Assembly: GCA_029884515.1 (NCBI GenBank)
Contig: JAOUHR010000010.1
Coordinates: 1-14,593, forward strand
Origin: Gemmatimonadota bacterium
GTDB taxonomy: Bacteria > Gemmatimonadota > Gemmatimonadetes > Gemmatimonadales > Gemmatimonadaceae
Direction of reading: 5' to 3'
Length of the DNA stretch: 14,593 bases
The position numbers and the translations under genes were made by a program. The notes below the pieces were generated by a model. The model worked only from the letters and a program-made list of their open reading frames with translations, was not told where the DNA came from and ran no database searches. Numbering within the stretch: the first letter of the stretch is position 1; every line of letters starts with the position of its first letter. Shown one piece after another: positions 1 to 6,184 of the stretch.

Positions 1-627
1 GCGCGGCCTGCCGTCGAGCGTCAGGCGCGGCCACTTGGCGGCTTCGTCGGCCGCGGCCTTCTCCATCCCGGCACCGGTCAGCTCCGAGATGCGCAGGCGG
101 CCCGCGTCCGGCAGCTTCACGCGCGTGGCGGCGCTGAGCGGGAAGAGGAGGTGTGCGCTCCAGAGGAACGGCAACCGGTGCTCACCGGTGGTGAGGGCCT
201 CGTATCGCGCCTCCACCGCGCCGTCCGGGCGGATGAGCAGCGAGCGATGCAGTTCCCACGGCAGCCGGTCGCCGCGCCAAGTGCACTCCACCTGGTGCCC
301 GCCGGCCTCGGTGCGGATGTTCACGTCCGGGACCTTGGAGCGCGCCTCCCCGCCCACGGGCACGGGCCGGCCGCCGACGCCCTTCACCCAGTCCGGGAGC
401 GTCCCCGCACCGGCGGCGGGGGCGCACTCGTCCCAGCCCGCGCCGTCGATCGGGCGGCTGCCGGCACGCGGCTCGGTGCCCACCCCCTCGCTCAACAGCC
501 ACTCACGACCGCCGAGCCGCAGCGACCGCACGCGACCGCCATGCTGCGGCACCACCTCGATGCGGGACGTGCCTCCCTCGAGCGCGATGAAGCCCGGATC
601 CGTCGGCGACGGTTGCGGTGCGCTCAC
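1..627 (-). CDS. Aldose 1-epimerase-like (galactose mutarotase fold) protein, C-terminus cut off
   Basis: The frame is open from a GTG at 627 to the left edge, giving 209 N-terminal residues. The codons run GTG AGC GCA CCG CAA, with GAGG (635-632) five bases before the GTG and an in-frame TGA at 648-646, so the start is well bounded. The N-terminus has the family look: RIEVVPQHGGRVRSLRLGG (residues ~24-42) followed by REWLL, the first beta strands of mutarotase-like sugar binders. HRLPFLWSAHLLFPLS (about residue 150) resembles the conserved region around a substrate-binding His in aldose 1-epimerases. Such enzymes interconvert anomers of aldoses or act on related sugars; the substrate cannot be told from here. 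The catalytic Glu, expected near the C-terminus, lies outside the window. It follows ispH by 51 bases on the same strand, so co-transcription is possible. The family call is fairly secure; exact enzyme activity is not. Confidence 0.75.
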   Translation of the reverse strand, partial: MSAPQPSPTDPGFIALEGGTSRIEVVPQHGGRVRSLRLGGREWLLSEGVGTEPRAGSRPIDGAGWDECAPAAGAGTLPDWVKGVGGRPVPVGGEARSKVPDVNIRTEAGGHQVECTWRGDRLPWELHRSLLIRPDGAVEARYEALTTGEHRLPFLWSAHLLFPLSAATRVKLPDAGRLRISELTGAGMEKAAADEAAKWPRLTLDGRPR

Positions 628-678
628 GGGATCCTCGTCACGGGTTCAGGGTCCGAGAGGGACACGGGATGGCCTCAC

Positions 679-1887
679 TCAGACGACGGTCGCCGGGTCC
701 ACGCCGCGCGTCGCCAGCACGCGCGCGACGGTCTCGCCGATCTTGTTGTTCGGCGTGCTCGCACCCGCGGTGAGCCCGACGCGCACGTCGCCGTCCGCCG
801 GCAGCCACGCCTCCGACTCGACTTCCTCGTGCGTGACCGGGTCCCGGTGCCGCACCCTGCCGCGCGCCGGGTCGATGCACGCCGCGTCCTCGATGTGAAA
901 GGTGCGCACCCGTTCCGCCGTCAGCGCCGCGAGCGAGATCGTGTTGCTGGAGTTGTAGCCGCCCACCACGAGCATCACGTCGAGCGGCTCCGTGAGCAGT
1001 GCGTTCACGGCGTCCTGCCGGTCCTGCGTCGCCGAGCAGATCGTGTCGAACGTGCGGAAGTGCGTCTCGCGGTGGTCCTTGCCGTGGGCACGTTCCATCG
1101 CCGCTCCGACGGCCGCGGCGATCGCGAGCGACTCGCGCGCGAGCATCGTCGTCTGGTTGGCCACACCGATCCGGTCGAGATGCAGGTCCGGATCGAAATG
1201 CGGGCTCGCCGCCCTCGCGTACTGCGCCACGAACGCCTCGCGGTCGCCCCGACCCTCGATGTAGGCGATCACGTCATCCGCCTCGGCCATGTCGCGCACG
1301 ACGAGGTACGTGCCACCGCGATACTTCTCCACCTGGGACGCTGTCGCGCGCGTCTCCTCGTGGTAGTACTTGCCGTGGATGAGCGCCGTGAACCCGTCCT
1401 TCGCGTACGCGTCCACGCGCTTCCACACGTTGAGCACCGAGCCGCAGGTGGTGTCGACCATGACGCACCCCAGCTCGCGCAGGGTGGTGAAGTCGTGGAT
1501 CGTGACACCGAACGCGGGGAGGATCACCACGTCCTGCGGGGTCACCGCGCCGTAGTCGAAGCCCGTCCCGCTCTGGGGGAGGAAGACGATCCCCATCTCC
1601 CTCAGTTTCTCGTTCACGTGCGGGTTGTGGATGATCTCGCCCGCGAGGAAGATGCAGCGCTCGGGGAACTTGGTCCGCGTCTGGTACGCGTACTCCACCG
1701 CGCGCTCCACGCCGTAGCAGAACCCGAACTCCTTGGCCAGCCGGATCGTGACGGGCCCGGCGGTGAGCGTGTGCTCCCGCGCCAAGAGCAGGTCCACGAG
1801 ATGTCCGTCATAGTCGGCAGTCAGCGTCCGCTCGACCTCGGCCTTGAGACCGAACCCTTTGCGGAAATAGGTGGATTCCGGGCTCAT
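679..1887 (-). CDS. ispH: 4-hydroxy-3-methylbut-2-enyl diphosphate reductase, long plant/cyanobacterial type
   Basis: This is the last enzyme of the MEP pathway: it reduces HMBPP to IPP and DMAPP with a [4Fe-4S] cluster. The 402-residue protein has the three cluster cysteines in context: C57 (FGFCYGVERAV), C148 (VDTTCGSVLNVW) and C284 (DTICSATQDRQDAV). Substrate-site residues recognisable against the E. coli enzyme are H87 (IIHNPH), H176 and E178 (HGKYYHEET), T246/T247 (NQTT) and the SSN motif near 313. It is about 85 residues longer than the E. coli enzyme, with an N-terminal extension of about 50 residues (LKAEVERTLTADYDGHLVDLL), as in cyanobacterial and plant IspH. F126 stands where E. coli has H74 (LPAFG), also typical of the long type. 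The ATG at 1887 has no Shine-Dalgarno but has TATCTT six bases upstream. It is divergent from the transhydrogenase gene across 53 bases. Confidence 0.95.
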   Translation of the reverse strand: MSPESTYFRKGFGLKAEVERTLTADYDGHLVDLLLAREHTLTAGPVTIRLAKEFGFCYGVERAVEYAYQTRTKFPERCIFLAGEIIHNPHVNEKLREMGIVFLPQSGTGFDYGAVTPQDVVILPAFGVTIHDFTTLRELGCVMVDTTCGSVLNVWKRVDAYAKDGFTALIHGKYYHEETRATASQVEKYRGGTYLVVRDMAEADDVIAYIEGRGDREAFVAQYARAASPHFDPDLHLDRIGVANQTTMLARESLAIAAAVGAAMERAHGKDHRETHFRTFDTICSATQDRQDAVNALLTEPLDVMLVVGGYNSSNTISLAALTAERVRTFHIEDAACIDPARGRVRHRDPVTHEEVESEAWLPADGDVRVGLTAGASTPNNKIGETVARVLATRGVDPATVV

Positions 1888-1899
1888 CCGTGAAAGATA
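1888..1899 (-). promoter_or_regulatory. Putative leaderless -10 element of ispH
   Basis: On the minus strand the bases TATCTTTCACGG run directly into the ispH ATG. The TATCTT hexamer ends six bases before the start codon, so transcription would begin at or next to the A of ATG. There is no purine-rich ribosome site. I see no convincing -35 element. Four other genes in the window have the same arrangement. Confidence 0.55.
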
Positions 1900-1926
1900 A
1901 GGCTCGCGGCACGCCCCTGCAGGCGG

Positions 1927-1940
1927 TATTTTCGCGGCAC
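1927..1940 (+). promoter_or_regulatory. Putative leaderless -10 element of the transhydrogenase gene
   Basis: TATTTTCGCGGCAC lies directly before the ATG at 1941; the TATTTT hexamer ends eight bases upstream. It is almost identical to the element before the CGNR gene (TATCTTCGCGGC, 5493-5504). It also decides the start: an in-frame ATG at 1890 lies upstream of this element and would add 17 residues unrelated to the flavoprotein fold. Confidence 0.55.
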
Positions 1941-3416
1941 ATGACAGACCACTTCGACCTGTGCGTGATCGGCGGTGGCCCGGCGGGCGAGAAGGGCGCC
2001 GCGCAGGCCGCGTATTTCGGGAAGAAGGTATGCCTGGTGGAGGTGGCGCCGAGACTCGGCGGCGCCGCCGTCAACACGGGCACCATCCCCTCGAAGACGC
2101 TGCGCGAGACCGCGCTCTACTTCAGCGGACTGCGGCAGCACGGACTCTACGGCGTCGAGTACAAGGTCAAGCGGACCATCACCCTCAGCGACTTCATGCA
2201 CCGCGAGCGGTCGGTGGTGGAGGCCGCGTGGGACCGGATCGAGGACAACCTCGACCATCACCAGGTGACGCGGTTCCGGGGGCACGCCCGCTTCGTCTCC
2301 GCCGACACCATCGAGGTGGAACGCGCGCGCGAGGAAGTGCGCCGCATCAGTGCCGGCGTCTTCCTCGTCGCGACGGGGTCGCGGCCCGTCCGGCCCGACT
2401 CGATCCCGTTCGACGGGCGCGTGGTGGTGGACAGCGACGACGTCCTCTCGCTCGCCGCGATCCCGAAGCGCCTCGTGGTGGTGGGCGGCGGCGTGATCGG
2501 CTGCGAATACGCGAGCATCTTCGCCGCGCTCGGCGTGCGCGTGACCCTGGTGAACGAACGCGCACGGCTCATCTCCCACCTCGACGCGGACCTCTCCGAC
2601 GCCCTGCGGCAGGAGATGACGCGCCGACTCGGCATCGAGGTCATCATGGACTCCGTAGTCCGGGCGGTCGAAGTGCGGGACGACGTCGCCGCCGTGCGGC
2701 TCTCCAGCGACCGGGAACTCACCGCAGACTGCCTGCTCTGCTGCGTGGGCCGCGAAGGGCGCAGTGCCGACCTCGGCCTCGCCGAGGCGGGCATCCGGGC
2801 GAACGCGCGCGGCTACATCGCGGTGGACGAGCACTATCGCACCGCCAACGCGAAGGTCTACGCCGCCGGCGACGTGATCGGCTTCCCCTCCCTCGCCAGC
2901 ACCTCGATGGAGCAAGCGCGGGTCGCGATGTGCCACGCCTTCGACCTCAAGTACAAGACCGCGGTCTCGTCCGTGCTCCCCTACAGCGTCTGGACCGTGC
3001 CGGAGATCGCCACGGTCGGCCTCGGCGAGGACGAGGCGCGCCGGCTGGGGATCTCGGTGGAGATCGGGAAGGCCTCGTTCCGCGACAATGCCCGCGGACA
3101 GATCATCGGCGACACCGAGGGCTACGTGAAGCTCGTCTTCCGCACCGACAACGAGCAGCTGGTCGGGGCGAGCGTGATGGGCGAGGGCGCCTGTGAGCTC
3201 ATCCACATCCCGGCCGCGGTAATCCGATTCGGCGGGTCCCTCGACTACTTCATCCAGTCGGTCTTCAACTACCCGACGCTGAGCGACGCCTTCAAGTACG
3301 CCGCGTACGACGGCATGCAGCGCATGCATCGGCGCGTGAGCAAGGCGATGGAGGCGCGCAGCCGCGCCTCGCACACCACCGGGAGCATCACGCCGATCGA
3401 ACCAGATACGGCCTGA
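1941..3416 (+). CDS. sthA: Soluble pyridine nucleotide transhydrogenase-like FAD flavoprotein
   Basis: A 491-residue member of the two-dinucleotide-binding flavoprotein family (lipoamide dehydrogenase/glutathione reductase fold). The N-terminal FAD motif is DLCVIGGGPAGEKGA (residues 6-20). The second, NAD(P)-binding, motif is VVVGGGVIGCEYASIF (179-194). ATGSRP (144-149) and YAAGDVIGFPSLAS follow family spacing. The sequence that carries the redox-active CxxxxC in lipoamide dehydrogenase reads LGGAAVNTGTIPSKTLRE (39-56) with no cysteine. The C-terminal active-site HPT is replaced by NYPT. Both features fit soluble transhydrogenase (E. coli SthA/UdhA), which moves hydride between NADPH and NAD+ in the cytoplasm to balance the two pools. 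Length is close to SthA (about 466). I chose ATG 1941 because the conserved strand begins immediately after it. The last 29 bases overlap the convergent thioesterase gene. Another disulfide-free flavoprotein oxidoreductase remains possible. Confidence 0.9.
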   Translation: MTDHFDLCVIGGGPAGEKGAAQAAYFGKKVCLVEVAPRLGGAAVNTGTIPSKTLRETALYFSGLRQHGLYGVEYKVKRTITLSDFMHRERSVVEAAWDRIEDNLDHHQVTRFRGHARFVSADTIEVERAREEVRRISAGVFLVATGSRPVRPDSIPFDGRVVVDSDDVLSLAAIPKRLVVVGGGVIGCEYASIFAALGVRVTLVNERARLISHLDADLSDALRQEMTRRLGIEVIMDSVVRAVEVRDDVAAVRLSSDRELTADCLLCCVGREGRSADLGLAEAGIRANARGYIAVDEHYRTANAKVYAAGDVIGFPSLASTSMEQARVAMCHAFDLKYKTAVSSVLPYSVWTVPEIATVGLGEDEARRLGISVEIGKASFRDNARGQIIGDTEGYVKLVFRTDNEQLVGASVMGEGACELIHIPAAVIRFGGSLDYFIQSVFNYPTLSDAFKYAAYDGMQRMHRRVSKAMEARSRASHTTGSITPIEPDTA

Positions 3417-3828
3417 GGGCGTCCTTCACGAATGGCGGGAGCGGCTTCTTCGCGATGGACGCCTTCTCCACCGAGACCACCGTGACCGTCGCCGAAGCGC
3501 GGTGCCGCAGGTCGCTCGCGCGGTAGGCCTCGAAGCGCATCGTGATGGAGGTCTCCCCGATGCGCGAGACCCCGACGCGGATCTCCATGAGCTCGTCCAT
3601 CTCCGCCGGCGAGTGGAACTCCACCTGGAACGCCTTCCGCGGCAGCTGCACCTGCCGCTCGACCCGCAGCACATGGTACGGCAGGCCCGCGGCGCGGAAC
3701 ATCTCGTTCTCCGCCACCTCGAAGAACCGGATGTAGGTGCCGTAGTAGATGATGCCGAGCGGGTCGCAATCGCCCCAGCGCACGCGCTCCTGCACGACGA
3801 TCGGAAGCTCTGGGGTCACGTCGCTCAC
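3388..3828 (-). CDS. Acyl-CoA thioesterase, 4HBT hotdog-fold family
   Basis: A 146-residue single hotdog domain. RWGDCDPLGIIYYGTYIRFFEVAENEMF (residues 18-45) matches the first helix and loop of 4-hydroxybenzoyl-CoA thioesterases. D22 corresponds to the catalytic Asp (D17 of the Pseudomonas enzyme, GDCDPAGI). The family hydrolyses acyl- or aroyl-CoA thioesters and usually works as a tetramer; the substrate here is unknown, and YbgC-like roles are also possible. I chose the GTG at 3828 because AGGTGA stands seven bases upstream; a second in-frame GTG at 3819 is possible. A longer frame reaches an ATG at 3990, but the extra 54 residues are Pro/Arg-rich, unlike the family, and run antisense through the leader and first codons of the stress-protein gene. 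The 3' end overlaps the transhydrogenase gene by 29 bases, tail to tail. Confidence 0.9.
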   Translation of the reverse strand: MSDVTPELPIVVQERVRWGDCDPLGIIYYGTYIRFFEVAENEMFRAAGLPYHVLRVERQVQLPRKAFQVEFHSPAEMDELMEIRVGVSRIGETSITMRFEAYRASDLRHRASATVTVVSVEKASIAKKPLPPFVKDALRPYLVRSA

Positions 3829-3902
3829 CGGGGGTTCACCTGACGGTCGTTGAGGGGTATCACTGACACGGACGCTGGCCGGTGAATGGTAGTATGGAAC
3901 CA

Positions 3903-3945
3903 GGGCGGTTGCCGCCCGCGGAGGCCGGTGCTTCCGGCCGGGAGG
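3903..3945 (+). promoter_or_regulatory. Two tandem hairpins and Shine-Dalgarno in the stress-protein leader
   Basis: GGGCGG (3903-3908) pairs with CCGCCC (3912-3917) over a TTG loop. GGCCGG (3923-3928) pairs with CCGGCC (3934-3939) over TGCTT. The Shine-Dalgarno GGGAGG (3940-3945) follows at once, five bases before the ATG at 3951. The second stem abuts the ribosome site, so folding could affect initiation. A weak -10-like TAGTAT lies at 3890-3895. Regulation by these stems is inference. Confidence 0.45.
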
Positions 3946-3950
3946 CCCCG

Positions 3951-4868
3951 ATGCTGCGCACGATCCTGGTTCCCCTTGACGGTTCCCCACTCGCCGAACG
4001 CGCCCTCGCCATCGGCTGCGACTTGGCGCGCCGAGCGGGCGGCGCCGTGCACCTCGTCCGCTCGCACGTGCCGATCGGCGTGATCGGCGCGACTGGGGAA
4101 GGTGCGATCCTCTCCCCCGACCTGCTCGCCGCCGACGAGGTGCTCCGGAACAAGGCGGAGGAGTACCTCAAGGCGCAGGCGGCGCGGCTTGCGCGCGAAT
4201 GGGGCCTCAGCGTCACGCCGCACATCGCGGACGGGGGGCCGTCGGGCTACATCACCGAGGTCGCGGAACTCGTGAACGCCGACCTCATCGTGATGACCAC
4301 GCACGGCGCCGGCGGCTTCACGCCCGGCTGGCTGGGTTCCGTGACCGACGCCGTGATCCGGCACTCCCACCGTCCGGTGCTCGCCCTGCCCGAGCACGAC
4401 GCCCACGCCGGCGAGCCCTTCACGCCCCGCACCCTGCTCGTGACGCTCGACGGCAGCCAACACGCCGATGCGATCATCCCCGCCGCACGGGACCTGGCCA
4501 TCACCTTCGGCGCGAGCGTCTCCTTCGTGCGCGTCATCGCGCCGTTCATCCCGGGTGACGTGGTCTCGACGATGATGGCCGACCGGCCCGATCCGTTCGG
4601 GATCGACTCGCAGGTGGCGGCGGCCAAGCTTGAGCTCGACGCGCTCGTGGCGACGATGCAGGCAAGCGGGATCGAGGCGACGTCGACGGTGGAGGTCTCC
4701 TCCGCGCCGACGCGTCACCTGCTGGAGCACATCAAGCAGACGGAGCCCGACTGCCTCGCGATCGCCACGCAGGGACGCGGGCTCTCGCGCCTCTTCCTTG
4801 GCTCCGTGGCGGACAAGCTGATCCGTAGCGCCGGGCACCCGGTGCTCGTGCTCCGGCCGCGCACGTAG
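3951..4868 (+). CDS. Tandem-domain universal stress protein (UspA family)
   Basis: A 305-residue cytoplasmic protein with two UspA domains. Domain 1 begins MLRTILVPLDGSPLAERAL and ends near residue 148 with MTTHGAGGFTPGWLGSVTDA, followed by IRHSHRPVLALP. This carries the ATP-loop pattern G-x9-G-S. Domain 2 begins at RTLLVTLDGSQHADAIIPA and ends with IATQGRGLSRLFLGSVADK and HPVLVLRP. Its loop has eight rather than nine residues between the glycines, so its nucleotide binding may differ. Such proteins bind ATP or other ligands and act in stress survival; the ligand cannot be predicted. The start is the ATG at 3951, placed by GGGAGG five bases upstream and by the first beta strand. An in-frame ATG at 3882 would add 23 residues that are just the translated leader hairpins. 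It diverges from the thioesterase gene and converges on the NTPase gene. Confidence 0.93.
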   Translation: MLRTILVPLDGSPLAERALAIGCDLARRAGGAVHLVRSHVPIGVIGATGEGAILSPDLLAADEVLRNKAEEYLKAQAARLAREWGLSVTPHIADGGPSGYITEVAELVNADLIVMTTHGAGGFTPGWLGSVTDAVIRHSHRPVLALPEHDAHAGEPFTPRTLLVTLDGSQHADAIIPAARDLAITFGASVSFVRVIAPFIPGDVVSTMMADRPDPFGIDSQVAAAKLELDALVATMQASGIEATSTVEVSSAPTRHLLEHIKQTEPDCLAIATQGRGLSRLFLGSVADKLIRSAGHPVLVLRPRT

Positions 4869-4895
4869 CCGCAGCGAGAACCGGGCAGAGGCGCG

Positions 4896-4919
4896 GCGGC
4901 GGCCCGTCGGGGCGGCCGC
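4896..4919. terminator. Bidirectional terminator-like hairpin
   Basis: GCGGC (4896-4900) pairs with GCCGC (4915-4919). Inside, GCCC (4902-4905) pairs with GGGC (4910-4913) over a GTCG tetraloop, with one G-G mismatch between the two stems. It lies between the stop of the stress-protein gene (4868) and the stop of the convergent NTPase gene (4929). No T tract follows on either strand, so intrinsic termination is not certain. Confidence 0.45.
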
Positions 4920-4928
4920 AAGCGCCGC

Positions 4929-5468
4929 TCAGCGTGCGAAGAGCTCGGGTGTGAGGAAGGGCGCGAGCGCGTAGGTGACCAGCACCTCGTAGGCCCCCTG
5001 CCGATCGATCCGCCCGCCGGTGAGTATGCCGACGGCACCCCGCCCATGCTTGGTGCCGCGCTGCGCGACGAGCGCGTCCATCGCGTGGCCGAGCTCCACG
5101 CCGTCACGCACCATCGTCGCGACCGCGTCGGGCAGCGGCATCGCGAGCGAGCCGCCGACGCCTTCGCGGCCGTCGCGGTGCACCACCACGCACCAGGCGC
5201 AGCTGCGCATCCCGTCGGCGTCGTCCACCACGCCGCCCTCGAGACCCACGCCGAAGTCCGCGTCGAGCGCCCTGCGGGCGGCCCGCGCCCGCGTCCGCGC
5301 GCCCGCGATGGTCTCCGCATCACCGAATGGCTGGTCCCCCACGCCGCTCGCGACGGCGATGCCTTCCACTTCCGCTCCGGGGAACGCCGACCGGACCACC
5401 GCGCGCGCGGCGGCGATCTTCACGGGATTCTCCGAACCCACGGCGACTCTTGGCGGGTGTTCCGGCAT
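4929..5468 (-). CDS. yjjX: Inosine/xanthosine triphosphatase-like NTPase (YjjX/DUF84 family)
   Basis: A 179-residue protein of the YjjX (DUF84) family, which hydrolyses non-canonical nucleoside triphosphates such as ITP and XTP and so keeps the nucleotide pool clean. Diagnostic stretches are RVAVGSENPVKIAAARAV (7-24, phosphate-binding strand and loop), SGVGDQPFGDAETIAGARTRA (41-61) and DFGVGLEGGVVD (71-82). Length matches the family (about 170-180). The ATG at 5468 has no Shine-Dalgarno; TAGATT ends six bases upstream, so the message is probably leaderless. Its start lies 36 bases from the divergent CGNR gene. The family call is firm; substrate range is inferred from characterised members. 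Confidence 0.87.
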   Translation of the reverse strand: MPEHPPRVAVGSENPVKIAAARAVVRSAFPGAEVEGIAVASGVGDQPFGDAETIAGARTRARAARRALDADFGVGLEGGVVDDADGMRSCAWCVVVHRDGREGVGGSLAMPLPDAVATMVRDGVELGHAMDALVAQRGTKHGRGAVGILTGGRIDRQGAYEVLVTYALAPFLTPELFAR

Positions 5469-5480
5469 CCGCCGAATCTA
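5469..5480 (-). promoter_or_regulatory. Putative leaderless -10 element of the NTPase gene
   Basis: On the minus strand TAGATTCGGCGG runs into the ATG at 5468, with six bases between the TAGATT hexamer and the start codon. The first ten bases (TAGATTCGGC) recur exactly upstream of the lipoprotein gene (11164-11155, minus). It lies back to back with the CGNR element; only 12 bases separate the two. Confidence 0.55.
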
Positions 5481-5492
5481 GGGACGCCACGC

Positions 5493-5504
5493 TATCTTCG
5501 CGGC
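5493..5504 (+). promoter_or_regulatory. Putative leaderless -10 element of the CGNR gene
   Basis: TATCTTCGCGGC runs directly into the ATG at 5505, with six bases between the hexamer and the start codon and no Shine-Dalgarno. Any -35 contact would fall inside the divergent promoter or the coding start of the NTPase gene. Confidence 0.55.
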
Positions 5505-6134
5505 ATGGCCCCGTCGTCGCCCGCCGCCGAGCGTCCGCCCGCCTTCGTCTTCGTGGGCGGCCGGCTCTGGCTCGACTTCGTGAACACCGACGATGCCCGA
5601 CTCGGCACGCGCGTGGACACCATCGCATCGTTCGACCGGTTCGTGGACTGGCTTGCCGAGGCCCGTGCCGTGGATCCCGACCGCGCGGTGGCGCTGCAGC
5701 GCCGCGCGCTGGAGCAGCCCTCCGGCGCGGCAGCGGCACTCGTCGAGGCGCGCCGGGTGCGCGCCGCGCTCCGCGCGCTCGCCGAGCGCGGGCGTACCGA
5801 CCAGGGCGAGCGCGCCCGTGAAGGAGCGCTCGCCGAGATCAACCGCGTGCTCGGCCGTTCCGTGGGCACGCGGCGGGTCGAGGCGCTGCCGGACGGCGGC
5901 TACGTGCGCAGTTTCGTCCCGGTGGGCGACGTCTTCGGCGGGCTCGTCATCCCGGTGGTGGAGTCGGCGGTGGACTCCCTCGTGCACGGCGAGCTCCTGC
6001 GCATACACAAGTGCGCCGACCGGCGCTGCCCGCGGCACTTCTTCGACGATTCGCGCTCGCGCACACGCCGGTGGTGCGACATGCGTGAATGCGGCAACCG
6101 GGCGAAGGCGGCGCGGCATCGACGGCGCGGTTGA
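5505..6134 (+). CDS. CGNR zinc-finger protein with ABATE-type N-terminal domain
   Basis: A 209-residue protein with the standard two-part plan. The N-terminal ABATE-like region starts FVFVGGRLWLDFVNTDDA (14-31) and includes a helical middle. The C-terminal treble-clef zinc finger has four cysteines, C170 (HKCADRRC), C175, C191 (RRWCDMREC) and C196, ending in the signature CGNRAKAARHRRR. Members are thought to bind nucleic acid and act as stress-linked transcription regulators; no target is known from sequence. The tail is strongly basic. The start ATG follows a leaderless-type -10 element. Its divergent arrangement with the NTPase gene, 36 bases apart, makes autoregulation or regulation of the neighbour plausible, but this is inference. 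Confidence 0.92.
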   Translation: MAPSSPAAERPPAFVFVGGRLWLDFVNTDDARLGTRVDTIASFDRFVDWLAEARAVDPDRAVALQRRALEQPSGAAAALVEARRVRAALRALAERGRTDQGERAREGALAEINRVLGRSVGTRRVEALPDGGYVRSFVPVGDVFGGLVIPVVESAVDSLVHGELLRIHKCADRRCPRHFFDDSRSRTRRWCDMRECGNRAKAARHRRRG

Positions 6135-6141
6135 TGTTGTC

Positions 6142-6174
6142 CTGATCGCGCGCTGATCGCGCGCTGATCGCGCG
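6142..6174. repeat. Three perfect 11-bp tandem repeats between convergent genes
   Basis: CTGATCGCGCG occurs three times in a row at 6142-6152, 6153-6163 and 6164-6174. Adjacent copies can fold: GCGCG (6148-6152) pairs with CGCGC (6158-6162) over CTGAT. The array fills the 50-base gap between the stops of the CGNR gene and the convergent helicase, so it may act in termination or simply be a slippage product. Confidence 0.7.
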
Positions 6175-6184
6175 CGCAGCTACG

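Noticed and set aside
151..1893. A 580-codon open frame on the plus strand antisense to ispH and the epimerase-like gene
   Set aside because: Arg/His-rich translation with no domain; it mirrors the third-position GC bias of the minus-strand genes.
1884..3374. A 496-codon open frame antisense to the transhydrogenase
   Set aside because: Its translation is His/Asp/Arg-rich with no motif, while the plus strand carries all flavoprotein motifs.
4929..6134. Toxin-antitoxin or defence pair made of the NTPase and the CGNR protein
   Set aside because: Both belong to housekeeping or regulatory families, are divergent rather than in an operon, and sizes do not fit.
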